DNA from: Marinobacter zhejiangensis
GTDB taxonomy: Bacteria; Pseudomonadota; Gammaproteobacteria; Pseudomonadales; Oleiphilaceae
NCBI RefSeq assembly: GCF_900114775.1
Contig: NZ_FOUE01000001.1
Location: 930,001 to 994,000, forward strand
Reading direction: 5' to 3'
Length of the DNA stretch: 64,000 nucleotides
Under the pieces are notes generated by a model. That model saw nothing but the letters and a program-made list of their open reading frames with translations, had not been told where the DNA came from and ran no database searches. Shown here in pieces: positions 1 to 7,469 of the stretch. The translations under genes were made by a program, and so were the position numbers. Every line of letters begins with the position of its first letter. Within the stretch, counting starts at the first letter, position 1.

Positions 1-708
1 CAGATTGAGCAGCTTCAGGACAAAGACGCCCTGCGCCGGCGGCTGGTGGCCCAGGTGTCCCACGACCTGCGCACGCCCCTGGCGTCGATACAGGGTTATG
101 TGGAAAGCCTGAGAATGAAGCGGGCCAGCCTCAGTGAAGCCGAGCAGCAACAGTTTCTCGATGTCGCCCTGGCGGAGTGCCGTCGTCTCAGCCAGCTGGT
201 GGACGAGCTGTTTGAACTTGCCGCCCTGGAGGCGCAGGAGAAACAGCCTCGGCCAGAACCCTTCCCACTGCCGGAGCTGCTTCATGACGTGGCCCAGAAG
301 CACGCGCCCAAGGCCGCTGCCTCTGGTATTACCGTGAGGGTGGAAGGCTCGCCGGCGCTGCCACTGGCCTTTGGTGATCTGGCCATGACCGAACGGGTTC
401 TGGACAACCTGATTGGCAATGCCATTGCCTACAGCCCGGCAGGTGCAGAGGTTGTGCTCACCATGGCCTCGCGGGATCACGGGGTCCAGGTGCGAGTGCA
501 GGACAACGGGCCGGGTATCCCGGACGCGGACCTGCCCCACATCTTTGATGCCTTCTACCGCGGAAGTTCAGGCACGGTGGTTGGTCATGCCGGGCTCGGG
601 CTGGCCATTGCCAAGCGCATCATGAGCCTGCAAAACGGCCAGATTGAAGTGGCCAACCGGCGCCCTTCTGGGGCGGAGTTTTCGATGTGGTTGCCCAAGG
701 CCGGTTGA
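1..708 (+). CDS. Sensor histidine kinase, C-terminal part (5' end outside window)
   Basis: The reading frame is open from base 1, so the gene starts upstream and only the transmitter part is seen. The H-box VSHDLRTPL carries the phospho-accepting His, near residue 22 of the visible part. It is followed by the DHp helices and a full HATPase_c domain with N-box NLIGNAIAYSP, G1 DNGPGIP and G2 GLGLAIAKR. This is the layout of an orthodox membrane sensor kinase that phosphorylates a response regulator, which should lie upstream of the window if the pair is linked. The sensor domain is not visible, so the signal is unknown. The gene ends about 140 bp before msrAB and no terminator is evident. Confidence 0.93.
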   Translation, partial: QIEQLQDKDALRRRLVAQVSHDLRTPLASIQGYVESLRMKRASLSEAEQQQFLDVALAECRRLSQLVDELFELAALEAQEKQPRPEPFPLPELLHDVAQKHAPKAAASGITVRVEGSPALPLAFGDLAMTERVLDNLIGNAIAYSPAGAEVVLTMASRDHGVQVRVQDNGPGIPDADLPHIFDAFYRGSSGTVVGHAGLGLAIAKRIMSLQNGQIEVANRRPSGAEFSMWLPKAG

Positions 709-848
709 AGGGCGCTGGGTGACCGATGGCCCTATCGTCGGATGTTATGGAATTGTGAGAATTTGCCCATCAGGGTGTGAAGTGACAGCCGCATGCTGGA
801 GTCTGAAGACAACAGACAGGCCCAGGGTAGGCCAGAGAGGTAAATAAC

Positions 849-2006
849 ATGAAACGTTACGCAGTCAGTTTGGTATTGATGCTGGGCCTGGTCGTCCTGG
901 GCTGGAGCCTGGCCAGTGATGACACCATGGCGGAACCGTCCCGCTATGCACCGGATAACCCCAGCCTTGCTGTGGCCACGTTTGCCGGTGGCTGCTTCTG
1001 GTGCGTGGAAGCCGGGTTTGAAAAGATACCGGGCGTGGTGGAAGCGGTTTCCGGCTACACCGGTGGCGATGTGGCCAACCCCACTTATCAGCAGGTAGGC
1101 ACTGGCAGTACCGGTCACACCGAGGCCGTACAGGTCTACTACGACCCTACCATCATTACCTATGAAGGGCTGTTGCAGGGGCTTTGGCGCATGATGAACC
1201 CGACCGATGCCAACGGCCAGTTCGTTGACCGTGGCCTTCAGTACCGCCCTGGCATCTTCTACCACAACGACGAACAGCGTGAGCTGGCGGAAGCCGCCAA
1301 GCAGGCCTTGCAGGCCTCTGGCCGTTACGACGCCCCGGTAGTCATTGAGGTTACGCCGTTTGAGGTGTTCTACGACGCCGAGGACTACCATCAGGACTAC
1401 TACAAGAAGAACCCAATTCGTTACAAGTTCTACACCTTTAACTCCGGCCGCTACCAGTTTGTCGACGAGGTCTGGGGCGATGACCGGTACCTCGACTTCA
1501 GCCAGTTTCATCCGGCACCCGCCGCTGGCGCCGTCGGCTTTGACCCGGCCACCTTCACCAAACCCAGCGATGACGAGCTGAAGCAGCGTCTGACCCCGCT
1601 GCAGTATGACGTCACCCAGGACGATGGCACCGAACGGGCCTTCAGCAACACCTACTGGGATGAAAAGCGGGCTGGCCTGTACGTGGATGTGGTGTCCGGC
1701 GAGCCGTTGTTCTCCTCCGACGACAAATACAAATCCGGTACCGGCTGGCCCAGCTTCACCCGTCCCATTGAACCGGGTGTGGTGGTCGAACGGGAAGACC
1801 ACAGCCTGTTCATGACCCGGGTGGAAATACGCAGCCACTACGCCGACTCCCACCTCGGCCATGTCTTCGAAGACGGCCCGCTGCCCACTGGCCTGCGCTA
1901 TTGCATGAACTCCGCCGCCCTGCGGTTTATCCCAAGGGAGCGCATGGAAGCGGAAGGCTATGGTGCCTATCTGGACCGAGTCAGTCCGAAGGCGACCGAG
2001 ATGTAA
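849..2006 (+). CDS. msrAB: Bifunctional peptide-methionine sulfoxide reductase MsrA-MsrB
   Basis: Repairs both S and R epimers of oxidised methionine. Residues 1-28 look like a signal peptide or membrane anchor (hydrophobic run ending near SLASDDTMA), so the enzyme probably acts in the periplasm. The MsrA domain (about 38-200) has the GCFWC motif with catalytic Cys49. The MsrB domain (about 240-375) has [20 protein letters not shown] and the catalytic-Cys motif [11 protein letters not shown]. The two zinc CxxC pairs of many MsrB proteins are not present. At 385 residues it matches known A-B fusions. An AGAGAGG-like ribosome site precedes the ATG, and a hairpin terminator follows the stop, so it is probably a single-gene unit. 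Confidence 0.96.
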   Translation: MKRYAVSLVLMLGLVVLGWSLASDDTMAEPSRYAPDNPSLAVATFAGGCFWCVEAGFEKIPGVVEAVSGYTGGDVANPTYQQVGTGSTGHTEAVQVYYDPTIITYEGLLQGLWRMMNPTDANGQFVDRGLQYRPGIFYHNDEQRELAEAAKQALQASGRYDAPVVIEVTPFEVFYDAEDYHQDYYKKNPIRYKFYTFNSGRYQFVDEVWGDDRYLDFSQFHPAPAAGAVGFDPATFTKPSDDELKQRLTPLQYDVTQDDGTERAFSNTYWDEKRAGLYVDVVSGEPLFSSDDKYKSGTGWPSFTRPIEPGVVVEREDHSLFMTRVEIRSHYADSHLGHVFEDGPLPTGLRYCMNSAALRFIPRERMEAEGYGAYLDRVSPKATEM

Positions 2007-2027
2007 CGTGCCCCACCGGCAGCACCC

Positions 2028-2062
2028 GCCCGGACCGTTGCACAACGGCTCGGGCTTTTTTC
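2028..2062 (+). terminator. Rho-independent terminator after msrAB
   Basis: An imperfect 13-bp stem (GCCCGGACCGTTG against CAACGGCTCGGGC, two mismatches) with a tight loop is followed by a run of six T. It lies 21 bp after the msrAB stop codon. Confidence 0.85.
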
Positions 2063-2134
2063 TGCCCGGTGTGCGCGCCATGAAACTGTGTAATCATGGC
2101 GCGGTCACTCGTTGTGTTAGGAACAGGATAAACA

Positions 2135-2608
2135 GTGCTCAAGCAGATCGAAGAATGGATTCGTCAGGTTAATCAGTCCCATGCACCGCAGCGGCAATCC
2201 TGCTCGCGTTTCGAAGAGCCTTTCAGCGGTTTTTATTCGCCCGGATTCCTGAACTCAGCGTATTTCGTTGTTGTCGACCAGATCCCAAAACCCGATCTTC
2301 CCGGGCTCCGTGCTGCCGGGTTGGGTGATTTTATCGATATGGACGTGGCCGGCATCACGTACGATGACACCTATTACGTTCAGCGGTCTGTCGCCAACGA
2401 GCTGCGCTTGCACTTCCACGAGCTGGTTCATGTTGTGCAGTGGAGACAGCTTCAACCACTGGGGTTCATCACGCGTTATCTCGATGAAATTCAGGCCCAT
2501 GGGTACAACGACGCCCCGCTGGAAAAAATGGCCTACCGCCTGGATGGGCACTACCAGGCGAATGGGAAGAGCTTTGATGTGGAAGACTACGTCCGCACAA
2601 ACTTGTAG
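2135..2608 (+). CDS. Small HExxH protein, putative minimal zinc metallopeptidase
   Basis: GTG start with AGGA upstream; 157 residues. The key sequence is FHELVHVVQW, an HExxH motif (His95, Glu96, His99) on a predicted helix. It resembles the HELxHVxQ signature of DUF4157-type and related gluzincin folds. Downstream acidic residues (LDEIQAH, LEKMAYR) could give the third metal ligand. There is no signal peptide or membrane segment, so it is probably cytoplasmic. It is followed 12 bp later by a small HhH-like gene and then a DUF2071 gene, in one tight cluster. No family name can be given with certainty. Protease activity is an inference from the motif alone. Confidence 0.72.
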   Translation: MLKQIEEWIRQVNQSHAPQRQSCSRFEEPFSGFYSPGFLNSAYFVVVDQIPKPDLPGLRAAGLGDFIDMDVAGITYDDTYYVQRSVANELRLHFHELVHVVQWRQLQPLGFITRYLDEIQAHGYNDAPLEKMAYRLDGHYQANGKSFDVEDYVRTNL

Positions 2609-2620
2609 CAAGGAGGCCGT

Positions 2621-2857
2621 GTGGCATTTTCGGATTTGGAAGGAGACGCTCTGTTGTCGGTTAAGGGCGTTGGCGCTACTGTCGTGAAAAGGTTTGAGGA
2701 AATTGGAATAGATACGTTTTCTGATTTGGCCACTTACCAGGCGGATGACATCGCGGAAAGGGTGGCCTCAATGCTGAAAACCACGTGCTGGAAAAACAGC
2801 CCACAAGCCAAGGCGGCTATCGAGGCAGCCATTTTACGGGCGCAAGAAGGGCTTTGA
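2621..2857 (+). CDS. Small helix-hairpin-helix-like protein
   Basis: GTG start directly behind a strong AAGGAGG ribosome site; 78 residues. The N-terminal half, LLSVKGVGATVVKRFEEIGI followed by TFSDLA, has the hxGhGxxhhxxhxxhGI pattern of helix-hairpin-helix units, as in DUF4332-like proteins and the tips of DNA repair proteins. Such units bind the DNA backbone or mediate protein contacts. The rest is helical with a WKNSP segment. It lies between the HExxH gene and the DUF2071 gene and its stop overlaps the TTG start of the latter, so the three are probably co-transcribed. Function unknown. Confidence 0.75.
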   Translation: MAFSDLEGDALLSVKGVGATVVKRFEEIGIDTFSDLATYQADDIAERVASMLKTTCWKNSPQAKAAIEAAILRAQEGL

Positions 2858-3702
2858 ACAACACCTACACTCACCCCTCAACGGGCGTTTTCCCGCGGTT
2901 GTTTGAGGCTCTGTGCAACTCCGTTGTTCTACGGCGGGTGCGAAGGAGGCTGTTCCGGTTGCTCCCGTTCCTGCGTTTAAGCAGTGATGTCCGGGACGTG
3001 GTGTATCTGAACTGGGTGGTTGATCTCGACAAGGTCAAGCATCTGGTGCCGGAGGGGGTTACGGTGATGACCTTCAATGGCAAAACCCTGCTCTCAGTGC
3101 TGACCTACCGTCATGGCCACTTCGGCCCGTCCCTCCTTGGCCCGCTGCGCCGGTTGTTTCCCAGCCCCCTCCAGAGCAACTGGCGGCTGTACGTGGATGC
3201 AATTAGCGGTCAGGAAGTGCAGGGCACGGTGCTGTTTCTCAAGAACATCATGAACAGCAAGCTGTTTGTTTGTGGTACCCGGCTGGCGAGTGATTCGATG
3301 CTGACCCACTATGCCGACTCATTCACCCATGAAACCAACAATGGTCAGGTTTACACCGCGATAGCTCCTGCTGGCGGGAGTAGCCCCGACCTGGTAAGCC
3401 TGCTTCACCGTGCGCCTGAGATCGCCATACCGGCGAGCGTGCTGGACCATTTTGGAACTCGGGATCAGGCCTTGGCGTACCTTTGCCTCCAGCATTCGGC
3501 GATCACCGATGTGCCCGATGCCGGTTGCTTGTGCCAGGCTGAGATTGACTTACCCATCGGGCTGGACACGCTGGTTGGGTTGCAGGTGGATGAGCTGAAG
3601 AGCGCATGGCTGGGTGAGGTGATTGAAGGGGCTCCGGTATTTGCGTTCTCGGTGCCGGAAGTTGGGTTTGAGGTGATCAGTGAACGCCTGATGGCGGGTT
3701 AA
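2854..3702 (+). CDS. DUF2071 (YqjF-like) family protein
   Basis: The TTG at 2854 is preferred: it overlaps the previous stop (TTGA), has AAGAAGG upstream, and gives 282 residues. A longer reading from 2785 would run far into the upstream gene. The segment VYLNWVVDLDKVKHLVPEGV and the following LLSVLTYRHGHFGP are typical of DUF2071/YqjF proteins, which share the acetoacetate-decarboxylase-like beta fold. No enzymatic activity is established for the family. An N-terminal basic stretch (RRVRRRLFRLL) might associate with membrane. Translational coupling with the small HhH gene suggests a shared role. Confidence 0.82.
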   Translation: MNNTYTHPSTGVFPRLFEALCNSVVLRRVRRRLFRLLPFLRLSSDVRDVVYLNWVVDLDKVKHLVPEGVTVMTFNGKTLLSVLTYRHGHFGPSLLGPLRRLFPSPLQSNWRLYVDAISGQEVQGTVLFLKNIMNSKLFVCGTRLASDSMLTHYADSFTHETNNGQVYTAIAPAGGSSPDLVSLLHRAPEIAIPASVLDHFGTRDQALAYLCLQHSAITDVPDAGCLCQAEIDLPIGLDTLVGLQVDELKSAWLGEVIEGAPVFAFSVPEVGFEVISERLMAG

Positions 3703-3853
3703 CCGCCCGCGGCAACCGCAGGTATCGACGGTGGCTCTGGTGCTACAGGCCTATCGTGACTGCGGTGGTGTTATCTATAATGCGGGCGGCGGCCCTGGCC
3801 TGGAAGGCTGAACAGCGGCCCCGAATCAAAGACTTCATTCTCAAGGAAAGCCA

Positions 3854-4255
3854 ATGAACGTTCGTCCTCGCTCCATCACCATCATCAGTTGGTTTCTGAT
3901 TATTACCTCGGCCCTGTCTGTGGTGACGTTTGCTGTGGTCTACAACAATCCCGACGTTGTCAAGCTGATGGAAATGAATGCCATGCGGCTCTGGCTGCAA
4001 TACACCCTGAACGTTGTGGGGGTGGTTGTATCGTTGGGGTGTGGTGTACTGATGCTTAAAGGCAAGTCGTTGGGCCGGATGGTCTACGTTGGCTGGGCCC
4101 TGGTGTCGATGGTGGTTGGGCTGCTGACGACACCGGCAAAGCTGACGCTGGTGCCTGGGCTGGTCTTCCTGGTCGTTATCCTCTTCTTCCTGTTCCGGCC
4201 CAAGGCGAACGAATTTTTTTCACAACACCAGGGAGGGGCAGTGAGTGGTTCGTAA
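3854..4255 (+). CDS. Small four-helix membrane protein, unknown function
   Basis: 133 residues with about four hydrophobic segments (about 9-30, 46-66, 76-95 and 98-115) and a basic cytoplasmic tail. AAGGAAAG precedes the ATG. It is followed by a second four-helix membrane gene that overlaps its end by 11 bp, so the two are translationally coupled and may form a heteromeric complex. No recognised family motif. The 150 bp upstream hold no gene and could contain its promoter. Confidence 0.78.
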   Translation: MNVRPRSITIISWFLIITSALSVVTFAVVYNNPDVVKLMEMNAMRLWLQYTLNVVGVVVSLGCGVLMLKGKSLGRMVYVGWALVSMVVGLLTTPAKLTLVPGLVFLVVILFFLFRPKANEFFSQHQGGAVSGS

Positions 4256-4697
4256 TATCTTCGGTATTCTCTGTTTTATCGTTTCCGGCTTTTTTGTCTA
4301 CATGGTGGGCCTGATGGCCTTCTTCGATTTCTCCGCGAACGGGGCCGATAAAGCCGGGATCATGGGGGTCTTCTGTATCCCGGCGGTGGTGTCGCACCTG
4401 ATTGGTCTGTTGCTCTATCGGGGGGGGAGCTGGCAAACGGCAACCGGCATCACGCTGATCGGTGGTTCGGTCCTGAACGTATTCGTTGTGATTGCCATGT
4501 TTTCAATCAAGGCATCTCCCGAGATCGCGGGGACGGTAGACACCCGTGGTGTGGACAGTTTCAGTGATTACCTGGCTGGTTTCTCGGTTATGTCAGTGGC
4601 GATTGGCCTCGGGTTGTTGCTGATGCTGGCGGGCCGGTCTGCGGACAAACGCCGGAAACTGGCCATGGACGATGCCGCAGCTTACCCCAGGTTTTAA
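4245..4697 (+). CDS. Small membrane protein, unknown function
   Basis: GTG start with GGGAGGGG 6-8 bp upstream, overlapping the previous gene. 150 residues with four predicted membrane segments (about 5-25, 43-60, 65-85, 112-130) and a polar C-terminus (RSADKRRKLAMDDAAAYPRF). Probably an inner-membrane partner of the preceding protein. Function unknown. The gene ends 48 bp before the convergent exonuclease gene. Confidence 0.78.
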   Translation: MVRNIFGILCFIVSGFFVYMVGLMAFFDFSANGADKAGIMGVFCIPAVVSHLIGLLLYRGGSWQTATGITLIGGSVLNVFVVIAMFSIKASPEIAGTVDTRGVDSFSDYLAGFSVMSVAIGLGLLLMLAGRSADKRRKLAMDDAAAYPRF

Positions 4698-4745
4698 CGG
4701 TTACCTGACGGGAACTCCCAGCCTATACGCTAGAGCCTTATCCGA

Positions 4746-5465
4746 TCAAAGCCACAGGTCACCCAGCGGGGTTTCCGGGCTGAAGTGATGCTGCAATTGG
4801 GCCTGTAACAGCTCTGCGGTAGCCAGCGCGTCTGTCAGGGCATGGTGGGGTGGGTAGTGAGGCAGGTGGTAGCGGGTTCGGCTGTCGGCCAGGCGAATGG
4901 AGATCGGTTTGTCGCCCCGTAATTTCTGCCACCAGCTGAGGCGGCGGTTGGGGTGCAAGTGCGCTTCGATAGCCATGGTGTCGATCACCGGAAAGGTGAT
5001 GCCTTCCCCCAGGCGGTGCTTTACCGCCACATCAATAAATGGCCGCTCAATGGCCTGATAGTGCACCACAGCCACCCGGCCGGCCATACTGTCCAGCAGC
5101 TCTTCAAGGACCACTTCCAGGTCCGGCGCATCGCCGATGTCGGAATGGGTAATGCCGTGAATTTCAACCGACTGGCGGTGCAGGGGCTGCAGCGGATGCA
5201 CCAGCCAGTGGCGGGCGCTGTGCCCCTGGATCCGGTGGTAGTCGAACTGCACCAGCCCAATGCTGACGATCGAGTGCTCGTCAGGATTGAGGCCGGTGGT
5301 TTCAAAATCGACGGCCACCATCGGTACATCGGCGATGGGGGTGTGGCCGTCCGGGCAACCCGCTTCGAAGTAGCGTTTCAGCCGGGGGTCACTGGCGGTG
5401 CTGGCCCGTTGCGCCAGCTGTTGGGGCCAGGCTGGAGTGTGGTCGCAACTTATTGGCTGGCTCAT
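4746..5465 (-). CDS. DEDDh 3'-5' exonuclease, DnaQ/PolC epsilon-like
   Basis: The start is the ATG at 5465, one base after the stop of the upstream gene (TGACATG), giving 239 residues. Exo I is VAVDFETTGLNPDEHSIVSIG with the catalytic Asp-Glu pair. Exo II lies around VVHYQAIERPFID, and Exo III is HHALTDALATAELL with the His and Asp of the DEDDh class. Such enzymes trim DNA or RNA 3' ends in the cytoplasm. The gene always appears coupled here to the DUF294 protein, an arrangement known from other gammaproteobacteria, where the pair's biological role is still unclear. Confidence 0.92.
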   Translation of the reverse strand: MSQPISCDHTPAWPQQLAQRASTASDPRLKRYFEAGCPDGHTPIADVPMVAVDFETTGLNPDEHSIVSIGLVQFDYHRIQGHSARHWLVHPLQPLHRQSVEIHGITHSDIGDAPDLEVVLEELLDSMAGRVAVVHYQAIERPFIDVAVKHRLGEGITFPVIDTMAIEAHLHPNRRLSWWQKLRGDKPISIRLADSRTRYHLPHYPPHHALTDALATAELLQAQLQHHFSPETPLGDLWL

Positions 5466-5466
5466 G

Positions 5467-7359
5467 TCACGGCCGCCGCTCGTTGGATCTGGGACGGCCG
5501 GACGACGCCTGATAGCGGTACCGCAGGAATTTCTGGGCGTTGCTGACCACCTGGAAGGCGTCTTTGAGGTGGTTGCGCTCGAACGTGGACAGGTCTTCCG
5601 GTTTGACGTTGTTGTCGGGTTCGCGGTCATCCTCAATGGCCAGGGCCTGGTGGCGTATGCGGACGATGGAGATGAACTCCAGGGCATCCCGCAGGTTCTC
5701 CACCCCCCCTTCTGGCAGCAACTGGGTGGTGCCGATGTCTTTGAGGCGCTCGAAGGAATTTTGTGCCCGGGAGCCAACGGCAAGGGCATGGATGCGAATC
5801 AGGTCAGACAACGGTGCGGTACCACGGCGTTTGAGGTTGAAAGTGTTGTTCTGCTTGCCGTCCTGCTCCATCACAAAGGTGCGGAAGAAGCCCAGTGGTG
5901 GCGTCCGGTTGAGGGCGTTGCGGGCAAGAAATGCCAGGAAGCGCGGGCTCTCGCCGGCCTTGTCGGCGATCAGTACCTTCAGCTCCTCGGCCATGTCGAT
6001 CCGGCCATAGATGCCGTCCAGGTCGAAGAAGATGTTGCTGTTGAGCAGGGCTTCGGCCTTGGGGTTATCGATCCAGTCACTGAAGTAGTCTTTCCACACC
6101 CGCAGCGGTTGCCGCCATTTCTGGTTGGTGGCCATGATGTCGCCAGTGCAGTAGCTGTAGCCGCATTCGGCCAGCCCGTCGCTGACAAAGCGGGCAAGGG
6201 CCAGGAAGTAGTCGTCGTGCAGGGCTGGGTCAAAGCTGTCGTCCAGGATCATGGCGTTGTCCTGGTCGGTGACCACCAGCTGTTCGTCCCGGGCCATGGA
6301 CCCCAGCGCCATGAAACAGTAAGGCACTGGCGGTGGCCCCAACTGCTCTTCGCCAAGTTCCAGCAGCCGCTGGGTAAAGCTCCGGCCGATACCGGCCATG
6401 GCACTGCCGATCATGTGCGAGTTGGCGTCTTCGTTGACCATGCGGACAAAGCTGGCGCGGACGTCCTTGCTGACTTTCTTCAGGGCCTTGACGCTGTTCT
6501 GGTGGAAAATATTGCTGACCAGGTAGAGGCTGTTCTGGGACTCGTACTTGATCACATCGCTCAGGGAAATCACCCCCCGGGGCTCCCCTTTGTCCACCAC
6601 CGGCAGGTGATGGACGTTGTTGTGGAGCATGGTCAGCATGGCTTCGAAGATGTACTCATCGGTGCGGATGGTGATCAGGTCTGCGGACATGATGTCCTGA
6701 ATGGGGGTCTCCGAAGGCAGTGCGTCTACCAGGGCGCGGGTACGCAGGTCGCGGTCGGTGACAATGCCGGCCATGGCCGGTGGTGTCTGGCTCTCGTCCA
6801 TCAGCAGCAGGGATGACACCCCTTGCTCCGTCATGATCCGGGCGGCTTCCTGCAGCCGAACGGTGGTAGGGGCGGTGACCGGGGGGCGGCCTATCAGCCG
6901 GCTGACCTTGGCGGTCATCAGGTCGTTGCCCTGCTCCCGGTTGGAGATGGCCGAACGCAGCCGGGTGCGATCCTCAATTTCCACGTAATCGGCAAAGTTG
7001 TCGTCACTTTCCCACAGGGTCTGGAACACCGCCGAGGGAATCAGGTACAGCAGGCTGTCTTCCAGGGCATTGGCGGGAAAGCGCACGGTTTTGTTCATCA
7101 TCAGCCCGAACTGGCCAAAGAACTCGCCTTCTTCAAGCCGGTTGTATAGCTCCCCGGAACGCCGGTAAATCTCTACCGCGCCACTGCGCAGGTAGTAAAG
7201 GTGGGTACTGGGGTCACCGAAACGGCTGATGGAGCTGCCTGCCCTGTAGTAGGCGACGTCGACATTACGGGCCACCAGGTCCAGTAGCGGCTCGGGAAGT
7301 TCATCGAACGGTGGGTGCTGGCTCAGATGGTTGCGGATTTCGATCAGTTCGGCCTGCAT
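5467..7359 (-). CDS. cNMP-binding/CBS/DUF294 nucleotidyltransferase-like protein
   Basis: Domains in order: a cyclic-nucleotide-binding fold (about 10-120, GEFFGQFGLM), a CBS pair (about 155-285, SSLLLMDESQ and VHHLPVVDKGEPRGVISLSDV), a DUF294 nucleotidyltransferase domain (about 340-450) with MALGSMARDEQLVVTDQDNA, and a DUF294_C helical tail. The G-S and D-x-D residues of GlnD-type transferases are kept. It probably senses nucleotides and transfers NMP to a partner. The ATG at 7359 is preferred, while GTG at 7380 gives seven more residues. Its stop is coupled to the exonuclease start. A near-match to a CRP site lies just upstream (7388-7403). Confidence 0.9.
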   Translation of the reverse strand: MQAELIEIRNHLSQHPPFDELPEPLLDLVARNVDVAYYRAGSSISRFGDPSTHLYYLRSGAVEIYRRSGELYNRLEEGEFFGQFGLMMNKTVRFPANALEDSLLYLIPSAVFQTLWESDDNFADYVEIEDRTRLRSAISNREQGNDLMTAKVSRLIGRPPVTAPTTVRLQEAARIMTEQGVSSLLLMDESQTPPAMAGIVTDRDLRTRALVDALPSETPIQDIMSADLITIRTDEYIFEAMLTMLHNNVHHLPVVDKGEPRGVISLSDVIKYESQNSLYLVSNIFHQNSVKALKKVSKDVRASFVRMVNEDANSHMIGSAMAGIGRSFTQRLLELGEEQLGPPPVPYCFMALGSMARDEQLVVTDQDNAMILDDSFDPALHDDYFLALARFVSDGLAECGYSYCTGDIMATNQKWRQPLRVWKDYFSDWIDNPKAEALLNSNIFFDLDGIYGRIDMAEELKVLIADKAGESPRFLAFLARNALNRTPPLGFFRTFVMEQDGKQNNTFNLKRRGTAPLSDLIRIHALAVGSRAQNSFERLKDIGTTQLLPEGGVENLRDALEFISIVRIRHQALAIEDDREPDNNVKPEDLSTFERNHLKDAFQVVSNAQKFLRYRYQASSGRPRSNERRP

Positions 7360-7387
7360 GCCTTGCCCCGGTTTGTGCACCTGTGGA

Positions 7388-7403
7388 TGTGTTTGATGTC
7401 ACA
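7388..7403. promoter_or_regulatory. Possible CRP/Vfr-like site, one mismatch
   Basis: TGTGT-N6-TCACA differs by one base from the CRP core TGTGA-N6-TCACA. It lies about 30 bp before the start of the cNMP-binding DUF294 protein. The match is short and could be chance. Confidence 0.3.
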
Positions 7404-7429
7404 GGCAATATAGCAGCCAACTTGCAGGA

Positions 7430-7459
7430 AGGGCCATGGGGGTATCCCCCCATGGCCCT
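7430..7459 (-). terminator. Strong hairpin after the dipeptidase gene
   Basis: A perfect 13-bp stem (AGGGCCATGGGGG against its complement, loop of 3-4 bases) lies 11 bp beyond the stop of the dipeptidase. On that strand it is followed by TTCCT rather than a clean T-run, so it may terminate only partly or protect the mRNA 3' end. Confidence 0.55.
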
Positions 7460-7469
7460 GTCGCAATCG

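Noticed and set aside
732..2081. Long minus-strand open frame opposite msrAB (449 codons)
   Set aside because: It mirrors msrAB, whose sense protein has full MsrA and MsrB motifs. The antisense product is Val/Gly-rich with no motif.
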